Of a stretch of DNA of 64,000 bases, positions 13,358 through 24,900 are shown in pieces (the first letter of the stretch is position 1; each line of letters opens with the position of its first letter). The stretch spans positions 726,077 through 790,076 of the forward strand of contig VXAY01007484.1 of NCBI GenBank assembly GCA_013399855.1, in the 5' to 3' direction. Under the pieces are notes generated by a model that was not told the DNA's origin, ran no database searches, and saw nothing but the letters and a program-made list of their open reading frames with translations. The DNA comes from Oxyruncus cristatus. Lineage: Eukaryota > Chordata > Aves > Passeriformes > Cotingidae. The position numbers were made by a program, and so were the translations under genes.

Positions 13358-13423
13358 ATAAAGGCAAGAACCACATACAAGTGGCAAAATTTCTCTATTG
13401 GAATGCCCGTTTGAATCCAAGAA

Positions 13424-13563
13424 CACAGAATCACAGAGTATGCTGAGTTGGAAGGGACCCACAAGGATCATCAAGTCCAACTCTTCAGTGAATGGCCAAT
13501 GTGGGGACACAACCCACGACCCTGGCATTGTTAGTACCTTGCTCTAACCAACTGAGCTAATCT
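13424..13563 (-). mobile_element. tRNA-Ile-derived SINE with CR1-like tail (TguSINE1-like)
   Basis: Read on the minus strand, the element starts with a tRNA-like head: the pol III A box TTAGCTCAGTTGG (plus positions 13548-13560) and a degenerate B box (plus 13505-13515, GGACACAACCC in reverse). The intervening bases match tRNA-Ile, including an anticodon-arm-like GGTACTAACAATGCC. The body then continues into a CR1-type 3' end: TTGATGATCCTTGTGGGTCC, TTCCAACTCAGC and TCTGTGATTCTGTG. This head-plus-tail structure is that of TguSINE1, a passerine SINE thought to be moved by CR1 enzymes. The leftmost few tRNA bases are missing, so it is not a functional tRNA. It is about 140 bp long. Confidence 0.85.
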
Positions 13564-15240
13564 TTCTTCATTTCATGCAATTTAATCATCTATTTCATCA
13601 TATGAAATATTGCAGATATACCAATTACTGGGAACACTGACACAAGCAAAAACCAAAGGCATGTTTCTCTTCTCTGCTTTTACCCATGCTGCTGTCCTTT
13701 GTCTATCTTTGTGACATCCTGAAAGCATCCTAAGTATTCGATGCACAAAAGAACTTCATATAATTTCCCCTGTAATTCTCAGAAGCCCACTGTATTATTT
13801 CTTTCACTCTGCTCCAACCTTTAATAACACAACTCTGTTTACTCCATGTGCCCAAACACTGTTATGAGGCACAATGGCTCAGAAGATTGCCTTGTGGCTG
13901 TTAGCCTGAGCTAAGACTATGTTAACCTGTAAGATATGTGATTATACAAAAGTCACGTAGAACAGCAATTCAATAGCCCATCCGCACAGATGGCTAATTG
14001 CATCTGAACAATGTGTTAGAGTGTAGTAGGTACATTACCATTATTATCCTAGTATACCATCTATTATTGGGAAGCTGAGTGTGCAATCAAGAACACAACA
14101 TACAAAACATATATTTATTCTAAGTGTGAGTCACAACAGAGAAAAAAAGCAAATACCACCACAAACAAAAGCCTGTTCACAAGATGCGTGTAAACTCAGG
14201 AGTTTAACATCTTTCCAAAAGGAAGTTTTTTCTTATTTCTGTTTTAAAAGGAAGATATGTTGATGACTAATAATGACTTGAAATATCGGATTTGGTTAGA
14301 AAAAGAGCATAGGTATGGCTTTCATTCTAACTTGGGTACTTTTTAAAATTAAAATTTTAATAGCTTTGCCCCAGTAGAGCAATTCATCCTACTGAAAATA
14401 GCTTCAGTGGTAAAGCATAGAATCTAAAGGTTTTTCTGAAAAGCAGCTGGAGGTGATCCGTCTGCCTTAGGTTTTTCTCTTCATATGTCACCTCCTTCCA
14501 GGCCAAGTTCAGCATCTACAGCTTTCAGCAGTGAGAAGCCTAAGATCCAGGTGCAGGCAATGGCAGTAACATTACTGTGAGAAAAGCAGCCCAACTGCAG
14601 CAACTGTGCAGTGGGAACAATGATGTACCTGAGTGATCAACAGACAAACAACAGGCCACCAAGCAGAACTTCTTTTGCCATAAAAGGAATAATGAATGTC
14701 CACACAAGACACCTGTAGCATTTCAAACATGGAAACAATTCACTTATAGGTTCACCAGAATGTATGACATTAATTGAAATTATAGGTAATGTTGGAATTT
14801 GAAGGTAGTTTGCAAATGGGTGAAGTAAGCAGTCCTTAAAAGCAAGCAGTAAATATGTGAGAGAAGATAATGATCAAGAGAAAAATGATAAACAGACAGA
14901 TTAAATGTGTCTCGGATTTAGAGTGTTGTACAATACAACAGCACTAGTACAGCACTCTTACATTAGTTGCCATTTACATTGAATAAAGGAACACCCATTA
15001 CAAAGCTAATCTTGCATTCAACTGTTAAAGTTCAATGAGCATATTTTAACTTTGGAGTAACCAATACATTATTGAATTATAGGTAAAATATTCCAGGGCC
15101 AACCCTGTAATAATTAGGTTTAAGTGCCAATATTCACATATTTCTGACTTCTTCCAGTGCACCAGTTCAAGGCTCCTGTGCTTTAACTAGAGGAGAAATT
15201 GAAGAAATATATTCATACTATTTTATGAACATAAAGATAT
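13564..15240. other. Non-coding stretch, nothing firmly recognised
   Basis: Only short chance ORFs (about 60 codons). The 14420-14600 part is richer in GC than its surroundings but matches no repeat or gene that I recognise. Confidence 0.5.
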
Positions 15241-15245
15241 GAGAT
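15241..15245. repeat. Target-site duplication, left copy (GAGAT)
   Basis: GAGAT directly abuts the TG of the solo LTR and is repeated exactly at 15778-15782. Confidence 0.85.
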
Positions 15246-15398
15246 TGTGGTGGGCTGACCTTTGCTGGACGCCAGTCCCCTTTCCAGACAAACAGGGGAA
15301 AGAAAATAAGATGGAAAACAATTTGTAGGTTGAGATAAGGCAGTTTACTAAAGCAAAACCAAAAGTTTGTGCGTGCACAAGTAAAGAGGAAAATAAGA

Positions 15399-15404
15399 AG
15401 GTTT
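15399..15404 (-). promoter_or_regulatory. LTR polyadenylation signal (approximate position)
   Basis: TTTATT on the plus strand gives AATAAA in the sense orientation of the solo LTR, downstream of its TATA box. Position is accurate to a few bases. Confidence 0.6.
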
Positions 15405-15529
15405 ATTCTCTACTTTCCATCAGCAAGTCCAGCCACTTCTTGGGAAGCAGGGCTTCAGCACACGTAGCGGTTGCTCAGAATGCAAACATAAATAACAAAT
15501 GCTCCCCGTTTCTCCTTCTTTCCTTAGCT

Positions 15530-15542
15530 TTTATATGAGCTG
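15530..15542 (-). promoter_or_regulatory. LTR TATA box (approximate position)
   Basis: CTTTTATATGAGC in reverse reads GCTCATATAAAAG and contains TATAAA. It lies in the U3 part of the solo LTR, about 235 bp from the sense 5' end. Confidence 0.6.
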
Positions 15543-15777
15543 ATGTAGGGTATGGGATATCCCTTTGGTTGGTTTGGCTGGCCTACTTGCGTCCCCTCTG
15601 AGGATCTTGCCCTCAGTTGAGGGGAGGGATGTCACAGTGCTGATGCGGTGCCAGTGCCGCTCAGCAGTAACCAAAACACTGATGGGTTCTCAGCACCGTT
15701 ATAGCTACTGATGCAAAGCACAGCACTGTGAGGGCTGCTATGGGGAAATGAGCTCCATCTCAGCCAGACACAATACA

Positions 15778-15782
15778 GAGAT
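15778..15782. repeat. Target-site duplication, right copy (GAGAT)
   Basis: Exact repeat of 15241-15245 immediately after the terminal CA of the solo LTR. Confidence 0.85.
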
Positions 15783-18700
15783 TGACAGAGAAAATGAAAC
15801 ACCAAAAATTTCACAAAGATGATGACAGTAAAGGAGATGTTGTGTCTGGTGGGGTAGTCAGAGATTCAGTGAGGTGCTTATCGGACACCAGTTTTGGTTT
15901 TTTCCCTCCCAGCACTTAGCATGCAACCTGACAAGTCTATAAACTGTTATATGGAATGGAAAAACTGGCAGCCTACACAGAGATACGGGCATGGATGTTT
16001 TTTATTTAGTTATTATCTAAGTGAAACTTCCCTGGACTACATTTGTCTATACCAGAGTCTACGAAACGCCATGCATTCAAAGAAACTGTTAAACCCATAG
16101 AATACTCCACATATGTCCAAACACATTTAGCTTGAGGGCTATTGCTAGGTGATAAAGATTCTCCTAAATTTAACTTCTAGCAAGATAATCTGTAGAGTGA
16201 TGCCACCATCATTGTTTTCATTATCAGCTCTTACATGAGCACTCTTTATGCAAAACAATTTTTGAACTATGCAATAGAACACAATCAAAGTCCACATCGA
16301 TGTTAAACTATTCCTGTCTAAGAAAACCCTTTTATTATTATTTGTTTATATTTTTAGAGTTTTAAGACTTAATAATGTTATCTCACATTTGAGTACAGTG
16401 CTTATCTTGCATGCTTAGTATGAAATTCTGATGCATAATGCATAATCAAGGTCTTCCAAGTGAATAATGTGACACAGGTTCACAAATATAATTAACCTGC
16501 TTAGAAAAGGCAGAGAAATCAGGATTAGGCATATGTAAAAAAATAACTCCAGTCATTTAGTCACAGATTTACAGGGAAGACCAATATTTTAAAACAACAC
16601 TTTAATCTCTACCTTGACAGAAGATAAAATTAACTAGGTGATTCATTTTTACCTCATACATGTTCCTAACATCTATAAAACGTACGCACTCTTGAACTGC
16701 AATATAAATCCAATCCCATTCTTATAGCTTGCACACATAGTAATACTTGTTTCAGATTTTTACAACTACCTTCAGATAAGAGAACTGTTGTCACAGCACC
16801 TACAACATACATTTCACAGCCTAGTTATGGCAATTCATAGTCAACAATATCTGAGTAGATTCTATTCTTTTGAATATAAAAGTCATCATAAGTACTGATT
16901 ACTCTAGCTTTTATTTCCAGTAGTATAGGACCATCATTCTTTTGAAGTACAGCTTAATAATTATATTCAACAAGTTGAGGTATACACACTCAATGCAATT
17001 TATATGATGGTTCTTCTACAATGAGCCTGAGAGATACAAAAAAATAAAAAGACCATGGAAAAATACCTGTGCTGCTCTCCAACAAAAGTAGAAGGCATGT
17101 ATTTTTTATTTTCTCAAAACTACATTTCTAAGTGTTATAATGATTAACAACCTTTATTTTAAAATCAGGAGACAACATAATTAGCACTGTTGTTAGCAGT
17201 CCTCATTCAGGCCATTTATGGGCATGCATTATTTTGGCACAGACTTCCATACAGCACTTTTATTTCTTCCAACCTTATGATTACCTAATGAATTGTTCTT
17301 GAATAATTTGTATATTTAAACTGCCTTTCCATATTACTATAGGTGATTGAAGCCTAGCTCTGGAAAAAAACCCATGTCTTTTTCAAATGTCTCTACAATT
17401 CCTAATAATAGTACATAGAGTTATTTATTAATAAAACTACATTTTCATCATGTCATTTGAAGAAGGTAAAAGGAATTACTCTATAAACAGAGATATTGGG
17501 CACAGACAAATGACAAAGGCTCTACTTTGGGAATTTTATCACATGGCTCATCTATTAGAAAAAAGACATTAGACTGAGTTTAAGATGCTGAAGGAACAGC
17601 CATTTGTAGGTATCGGAGCTTTTGTTCAAATAGTCATAAGGTACTATAACTGGGCAGCAAGAAAACAAGTCAAGTAGTACAAGAAGTGGATGAAGTACCT
17701 TCTAATATAATGAAAAAAAGTCTGGGGAAACAGCCAAAATCAGATCTAAAAAAATGCAAGTGACTTATCTCTGAACCTACCAGTGGCGCAGTCTGGGTAA
17801 ATCATTCATCTCAGACACCAGAGCTGAAATTAAACCATTTGTTCTGAGCATTTCTGAAATTCTGAGATATTCATAAGTCTGTTACTCTATTTGCCAGCCC
17901 TTTTGAAATGGTAAGTTTAAATTATAAGATTAAATCACATATTTCTGAATTTTAAATCCTACTACTTTATATTGTTTAAAATATGACCTCATATGCTGAT
18001 TAATCAATTCCAACTGATGCCTTATTCTTCAATATTCTTCTCTGATGTTTGGCTGAGTGTTTATTACCACTGTACAAATGCAACAGGTTGTTACTTTGAA
18101 AGTTTTACCTATAATAGAAAAGACTTAGTTTTTACTCTTCATTATTTTCACTATATTAAAAAGGCTTTTTATCTTTGTACCATCATAAAAAAGTAAAGAA
18201 AAAATATCTTTTTAGATTAAAACTTACTCTCACACTGAGCTTAATAGAACAATATGTCTTTTTGTTTCTAGTACCTTGAATACATTTTTATGTGTTGTGT
18301 TGTTATGCATGAAAAATGCTGCAACTTCAAACCAGAAAATAGTACACTTATCTCACTGTGGTTTATGTTATATAATTGATCAAAACAAAAAAGGACTGTT
18401 TTTTGGGGGTTTGGGGTTTTTTTTCACAGAAATAGACAAATGATTTAACTTTTTAATTAAAGTTTAAATCTTTTAATTAAATCCTAAATTGCAAAGAACT
18501 ACTTTAGAGTAAACTGTCTTTAGATGGCTGGATATGTATTTTCCTATTGCATCTCCTCTGACCTGGAAAGTAACAAAGAGCAATAACTCAGATTTTCACT
18601 TCTTAATTGGTACAATTAACACTTCTTTAATTATCCAGGCAGACAAGGTGTGATTATGCAAGTGCTGCAGGTAAAACAGAAATTGATGTTTTTAAACCCA

Positions 18701-19139
18701 ATTCTGTCACTAATGTATTTCAAATGCTTTTAAAGTATCCACTAGCAGAATAACTTCATTTTCTTATTCCTTACACTATTGTTGTACTGTGTTTCCAATG
18801 CATTTCCAAGGGAAACGACATGCCCCAGCAGTTAAAGCACAACTTTAACAAATCCTGTAGCCTTTTCACCTGACTATAATTTGAGGTGACATTGAGGAAG
18901 GAGCTTTCAGTCTTCACATATTGGACACTTTTGTACATTCCACATACAAACAATCAAAAACCAAATATCCAAGATATACACCCAATTTCTTTTCCATTTT
19001 AAGTCTCGGCTATGAAGGACACTATCTTTCCGTGGAATAACAATATTCTTTTTGTATCCTGTGATGTTGCTCTATTCACTAATGCCCTGGACTAACAGAG
19101 CTCTGTTAAGAGTGCTTATGTTACCTATGCACTATGCCA
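15783..19139. other. AT-rich non-coding stretch with possible conserved segments
   Basis: No gene supported; ORFs are 68 codons or less. The segments 16165-16280 and 17170-17340 look little disturbed by repeats and carry motifs frequent in vertebrate enhancers (for example TTTATGCAAAAC near 16246 and ATAATTAGCAC near 17178). That is only an impression without alignment. A 31-bp block at 17807-17837 recurs at 19757-19787. Confidence 0.4.
17807..17837 (+). repeat. 31-bp dispersed direct repeat, copy 1
   Basis: CATCTCAGACACCAGAGCTG followed by AAATTAAACCA. It is matched at 29 of 31 positions by 19757-19787. The family is unknown. Confidence 0.8.
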
Positions 19140-19590
19140 TGGTGTCAGATGTCTGTCCACCAGGTAGGGATTGGATGGATGATGGTGGCAAGGGGAAGCA
19201 ATAGCAGGGCTGCTCCCTGAAGGACAGTAACACCAGAGCCAAGGGTCAGAGCTGTGCTTTCATTGACCAGGACACAGTCCCACAAGGCCCAAGCAGGGCC
19301 ATATAGTGATAATGAGAGATTTCTTCGTCAGTGCAGTGCTCTTCAGACATGATCGAGCAGTAAATGTGGTCTAGGGTTCATCCGGAAAGTCCAGTCATAA
19401 AAAGCAGCAGATTGGGCTAGAGAAAGATAAGGTTAGGACAAAAGTCCAAGGTCCATGCTGCAAACAGGGCTTCCAAAACACTGCCTGTGCCACAGGACTG
19501 AGGTTTGTGCAGGGCACTGGAATGCTCACAGCATCAGGCCAAGACCTCTCCCAAAGAGCAGCCACTCTCTCTGAAGACATATTGCACCCT
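19140..19590. mobile_element. Possible unidentified LTR-like sequence
   Basis: This block is clearly richer in GC than its flanks. It contains phrases typical of avian LTR/ERV repeats (ACCAGGACACAGTCCCACAA, AAAGTCCAAGGTCCATGCTG), but I cannot match it to a named family, and no TG...CA ends or duplications were found. Orientation is unknown. Alternatively it is ordinary unique DNA. A 61-codon minus-strand ORF (19395-19580) inside has no recognisable domain. Confidence 0.35.
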
Positions 19591-21234
19591 CACTTTGCAG
19601 TTTATAAATTGCAATCCCATTCCTTGCAAAGTTTTCCATCATAAATACCTGCTTTAGCCGGTGCCAAGAAAATACAGGACATCAGGAAAACTAAGGAATG
19701 TATCTTAATTCTCTTCTATCTCATTAAAGGCTTGACAATGTTCACTGGACGTACTTCATCTCGGATACCAGAGCTGAAATTAAACCAACACTGTAAAATC
19801 TGTATCTAGCAGGAGCCTGTTCAGCACTGGATGTCTGAATCAATCACTGAGGTTCCCTTTCTATTTTACACAATGATCTCATCCTTTCAATGAAGTAATA
19901 AATATGTCAATCCATTAGAAAAATAAAATACAGTAGGAACAGAGACATGCTAATGCACACAATTAAAATTGGTTTGTTTTCTTTATGAGCAACAAAGTAT
20001 AGCTATAAAGCTAAAAGGGAACTGGTGAACTTTTTCATGTGCAGCATCTAATACAATGTAAACTTTCCTTGCTTTAAGTACATCCTTGAGGAAGCTGCCA
20101 GAAGGTGTTACTTGTCAGATTAAGAGCAAAGCAAAAGAAATTATTACAGTTTCCCATTCTCTTTCTCTGGCCTTTATCTGTGGAGACTTAAAAAGCTCTG
20201 CTTTTCACCCCCTAACACAAAATGTCAGGTAAGTATAAAAGGTGTCAGCTTGGTATAGGTATTACTTCATATTTATTAAATCAATGGAGCTATATAACTA
20301 ACACTTGCTGTTAAATCAGGGTATCACCTAAGAACTTTGAAAAGTAATGAATCCTAAAATTCAAGCTTATGTAACTGTAGCAAAATAATTACCATACATT
20401 TCTTATCACACTCTCAAGTTTTCTTTTTTAACGTGATAACAGCTACTTTATGGTATTCAACTATTTATTTGGAAAAAAAGATCATATTAAAGCTCATTAT
20501 AAAGAAAAATAAAATCATTTAGATAAGTAAAGCATCTATCCAAGATAAAACTTACCTTTTTTTTCTGGTATTTTAGGGGTGGTTTGTATATCATTAACAA
20601 TTTGATGTTACAGTTACTCTGCTGAATAATTCTATCACATAATGCTGGCACAAATTTACCCAGTCTTAAGGGGAAGAGGACATGGTATGTATTCAAACTA
20701 TGGAAAATCAAAACAGATAATGAAGGTTTACACTTCACCAGTATTGACTTTCTGATGAAGAATACCAGTCATTCATACTTGAATTTGTACAAAGTTCACA
20801 TTTTTACTCTAGCCTAGAAAATTACTATCCTTATATAAGAACAAAACTGTAATCAGCTTGAGTGATTAATCTGATATATAATCAAGGGTTCATGCAACTT
20901 TAATTTTATACTTTGGACTTGATGTGCAAAATGTCTGATAAGGAAAGAATGTTGCTCATTGTAATATGCTTGATAAATGCATTAAACCCAAGAAGTTAAA
21001 ACATTTACTGAGTAGATTTAAAATAATAGTCCATAATGCTTTGAGAAAAATATTTAGATATGAATTATTTTCCTGAAGATGCTTCACAGAATTTGCACAA
21101 AATTATGAAAATATGAATTGCAGCAACTTAAAATATAAAAAGAAAAAAAAGGGAGAAAAAGAGAAATATAAAGACATGGTTTGAGTATGTTTTTAATGTG
21201 CAATTCTAATTATAGAATATATCTATCCACATTT
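19591..21234. other. AT-rich non-coding stretch
   Basis: No gene; ORFs are 83 codons or less. It contains the second copy of the 31-bp direct repeat (19757-19787). Confidence 0.5.
19757..19787 (+). repeat. 31-bp dispersed direct repeat, copy 2
   Basis: Differs from 17807-17837 at two positions only (A to G and C to T within the first 15 bases). Confidence 0.8.
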
Positions 21235-21905
21235 GGTTGCATTTTCAGCAAGTTTGCCAATGACACTAACCTCGTATAGTACAGTCGACACACTGGAGTG
21301 AAGGGATGCCATGCAGAGGGACCAGGACAGTCTTGAGGGGTGGCTCTGTATGAACTGTGTGAAGTGCAGCGAGGCCAAGTGCAAGGTCTTCACATGAGCT
21401 GGGGTGATCCCCAATACCAATACAGTCTGGGGAATGAATGTATTGAGTGTAGCCTTGCAAAGAAGGACCGGGGGCGATTGGTAGAAGAAAAATCAGATAT
21501 GAGCCAGCAATGTGCACCTGCAGCACAGAAATTCAGTGAATCACATCCTGTGCTGCATCAAAAGAAATGTGACCAGAAGGTCAAGGGAAGCGATTCTGCT
21601 CCACCACTCTGCCCTCATGAGACCCCACCTGGAGTACTGTGTCCAGGCCTTGACCCCCCAACATTAGAATGATGAAGACCTGTTGGAGAGTGTCCAAAGA
21701 AGGGCCACAAAGATGGTCAGAGGGCTGGAGCACCTCTTTTATGAAGACAGGCTGAGAAAGTAGGGTTTGTTCAACCTGGAGAAGAGAAGGCTGCTGAGAG
21801 ACTTTATTGTGGCCTTTCAACATATAAGGGGGGCTTACAAGAAAGCTGGAAAGAGATTTTTTTACCAAGGACTGAAATGACAAGGTAATGTCACTGAAGG
21901 TAATG
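21235..21905 (+). mobile_element. CR1 LINE ORF2 fragment, dead reverse transcriptase
   Basis: Sense-plus CR1 piece covering the C-terminal part of the ORF2 reverse transcriptase and the region after it. It opens at the catalytic box: AAGTTTGCCAATGACAC encodes K-F-A-N-D, where active elements have F-A-D-D, so the first catalytic Asp is Asn (21253-21264). Further CR1 phrases follow in order: CATGAGACCCCACCTGGAGT, TACTGTGTCCAGGCCTTGAC, AGAGTGTCCAAAGAAGGGCC, GAGGGCTGGAGCACCTC, and CAACCTGGAGAAGAGAAGGC. The frame is broken repeatedly; the longest local ORF (21340-21672, 110 codons) is out of the RT frame. Both ends are missing: 5' truncation is usual, but the 3' UTR and tail are absent as well. 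Confidence 0.85.
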
Positions 21906-24900
21906 GTGTAATATAATATAATAAATATCTCCCGACTACTAAACCAGGAAACACAAAGATCACAAAAATGATAATGACGAAGCCATACACTAGCACATCT
22001 ATGTGAAATTAATTATTACTCAAAAAGATCTCAGTTTTCAAGGCCAAACAAAATCACAAGTGCCATTTATCCACAGTAAAAATTCAGTTCTATCTCAGAT
22101 TGTGGAAATAGGTTTCCAAAACAGAGAAGACCAGATTTAGAGACAGAAGAAGAGCTGGCTTATACCTCAACAGGCAACACGGGCTTGATCTTGAGGCTGC
22201 TATTCACATCTACCTTTTATTTTCCCGGGATTCCCTTTCTAGGCCCCACATCTGTTCTCCAGAAACTTCTCTGTATCATGCAAAGTCTTCCTTTTTGTGG
22301 GAATAAAGGAAAAAAAGCAACACCCAGAAACACAATTCTTTTGCTAATCAAATCCCTGAACAATTCTTTTTTTTCTTTTTTTAAGGAATATCAGTTTCTA
22401 TCCAATTCAAGTAAGTCTAAGAAAAAAGGAGGGATGTAAAGGAGGTGGAAACAGTTTGCAAAATTTCTGGGAATATTGCCTCTACTTCTTTCTTAACTAT
22501 TATTACTCTCCTTTTTTAATGGAGGAAAGGTTAAAAAGATCAGTCCTATTCATAAAGCAGTCAGTTTGACTTATAGTTTCTTCATGTTTTTAATCATCAT
22601 TCTATACATATAAGAATCAAAAAGCAAGACTATCATTACAAACCTACATAATTTTAGAATAGTTAATATATACATATTTTTAAAAACAGTTGTCTCTAAG
22701 CCAGTCAAAAGTATGTTTATTTCAAATACAAGGAAATGCATACTTGCAAACAGGTCTGGCACATATTGGCATTCTTCTTCAAAAATGGAAATCTAAAGTA
22801 TGTGGCAAAGATATTTGGACAATCTACCATTAGAACTTATCCTGAAGGAATATATATACCATAGTTTAGAGCAGTTTTGAAGGATGAATTATTGAAACAA
22901 ATGCTGATCATTGTCTAATTAAACATAGGAAAACAATGATAATCAAGGCTGCCTTAGGGTAAACAATTCATTTTGATTAGTTTTGGAAAGCCAGGAAAAA
23001 ACATTTTTGGAAAAAGGATATGGAAAGTTTTAGTGATCAGAACTTTGTAGGCTGCTAGGGAAAGGATAGAGAGAATTTAAAAAAGGAAAAAGGAAAGCAA
23101 TTCTTTCAATAAAGACTATTTTCATGTTGTAGGGAGTTGGACCATAATATTTGGATTCCCCAATAATATAATCATGATCATTTAAGTTCCTGCTGTGAGT
23201 GTTTTGAAACGTTACCCTTGTCAATGTTAATAAAAAGGTCAGTTCTATTTCTGCTTTGTTGTGGCTCTATGCACTGCAGGTATTTTTATTGTGAGAGTAA
23301 ATATCTTGGTAATAATCTTTGCATGGATTCTGATTCCCTTAACCTTTAATGGAACATGACTGCAGATTGAGAACAGTGATTTGCTCTTTTCAGTTTTTGC
23401 TAACTTTATCAAAATAACTAGAATGAAATTGGACTTCTGTATGAATAACATTAGATCCAAGTAAAGTACCATGAAGTCATTCCATCCATTAGGTCATAGC
23501 ACAATGGCAAAGTTTAAAGGAGGAAGATCAGATCCTGAACAAAGATTTCAATGAATTTGCTGATTTAGTCTGCCTCAGGACATTTACATTAATCAGGGCC
23601 AAATTACACCTTAGTGAACATTGATGGTCCTCGATCTTTTTTCTGCATATTATATTGCTAAAAGAGATTGAACTGTTTCTTCAACTGTATGGCAACCAGC
23701 ATGTTCATAGCAAGCAGAATTTTAGGAACTGATTCTGTCTGTAGGTTACACTCACAGATATCCTGAGGCCTATCTGCCTTTGAGAAATAACACGGATTTG
23801 TGTTATTTGTGTGAAAGTAAAAAGATTTTGGAGGCTTATGTTTCACAGAACAAATAGGCTTGTTGTTCAGTTGTTGGCAGTAAATACTAAAATTCTTTAA
23901 TTACAAGTACTTGTTAATTGGGGTCTTTTGCATGAATTATTCCCATTTCACCTACAATGAATATCTTCTTTTAGTTTTAAAAAATAATTATGTAAACTAA
24001 AACTATATTTTTTTATTGGTAATTAGAATCCTGTCAAAGAAACCTATCTGTTGGACACTACTGCCCTATGTCCTGGCAATTTAGTTGTTAAAATTTGTTT
24101 GTCTGAGGATACCAGAGAAAGGGATTCAGGCCAGTCAGTACTTCAACAAAGCTTTCAAAACATGTAAACTGATGAGGACCTTGGATCTCTTCAAGGATCT
24201 CTGATGAGAGCTGCCTTTCTAATTTACCTTGTCATGAGGACTTCTACTGAAGCCTCAGACTCCTCTTCTTGACATCCAATATGAATCAATTAGAAAAACA
24301 AGACAGAGCACAGAGAATCTTTTCAAAACTTTCAGCATGGGTAGATTAGAGGAGTCTACCTAGAAGCAGCACATTTGCAACACATCAAGTTATGGCTCCT
24401 CACACCCCACTGTCCTACCTTTTCATAAGCAAGTGTATTTGTTTGGAATGTACACAGATTATTATTACTCTGTCCATATTTAAATACAATATCCACTTCT
24501 ACTTCTCTAAATAATTCTCTAGACAATTATGTCTTCAAGATAGTTGCACATATTAGACACTGCATATGTTAAATTCTATGAAGTAGCTAGCCATTTCAGC
24601 AAGTAATTAGAGTACTTAATATTATGCAAAAAATAATTAGGAAAACCAACTACAAATGGATTAAAATGGTAAACATCCTAAGTCAACACCACTCAGAATG
24701 TATATACTTTATTCACGGTGTCTTTTCTAGCACTGGTAATATACAGTTAAATTAATCATGTCAGTAGATGCCCCTAGATCAGAAGTGATTAACCCACCTA
24801 ATTTCTGCAGACTGCAAAGTGTTTCAGGAAGGATATAATTCATTATAAAATAGATGGAGGGCTCTTTTCCCCATAAGGTTCTCTACTTTTATTTCATTTT

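Larger units (their letters stand above)
15246..15777 (-). mobile_element. Solo LTR of avian ERV with intact 5-bp target duplication
   Basis: A 532-bp solo LTR with exact TG...CA ends flanked by GAGAT on both sides. On the minus strand it begins TGTATTGTGTCTGGCTGAGA and ends GGTCAGCCCACCACA. Sense is minus: the plus strand has CTTTTATATGAGC near 15530, which in reverse contains TATAAA (core promoter). TTTATT near 15400 is AATAAA in reverse (polyadenylation), about 130 bp downstream, as expected for U3-R. Between them the pattern 'CCCTGCTTCCCAAGAAGTGG' matches the R region of the common avian LTR whose consensus begins TGTGCTGG. Full-length ends plus a perfect duplication show a single clean insertion followed by LTR-LTR recombination. 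A 5-bp duplication is more usual for ERVL-like than ERVK-like elements, so the class stays open. Confidence 0.9.

Noticed and set aside
13490..13563. tRNA-Ile gene
   Set aside because: The tRNA-like part is truncated, has a damaged B box and continues into a CR1-type tail, so it is the head of a SINE.
21340..21672. 110-codon plus-strand ORF
   Set aside because: It lies inside the CR1 ORF2 remnant in a frame other than the reverse transcriptase and has no independent support.
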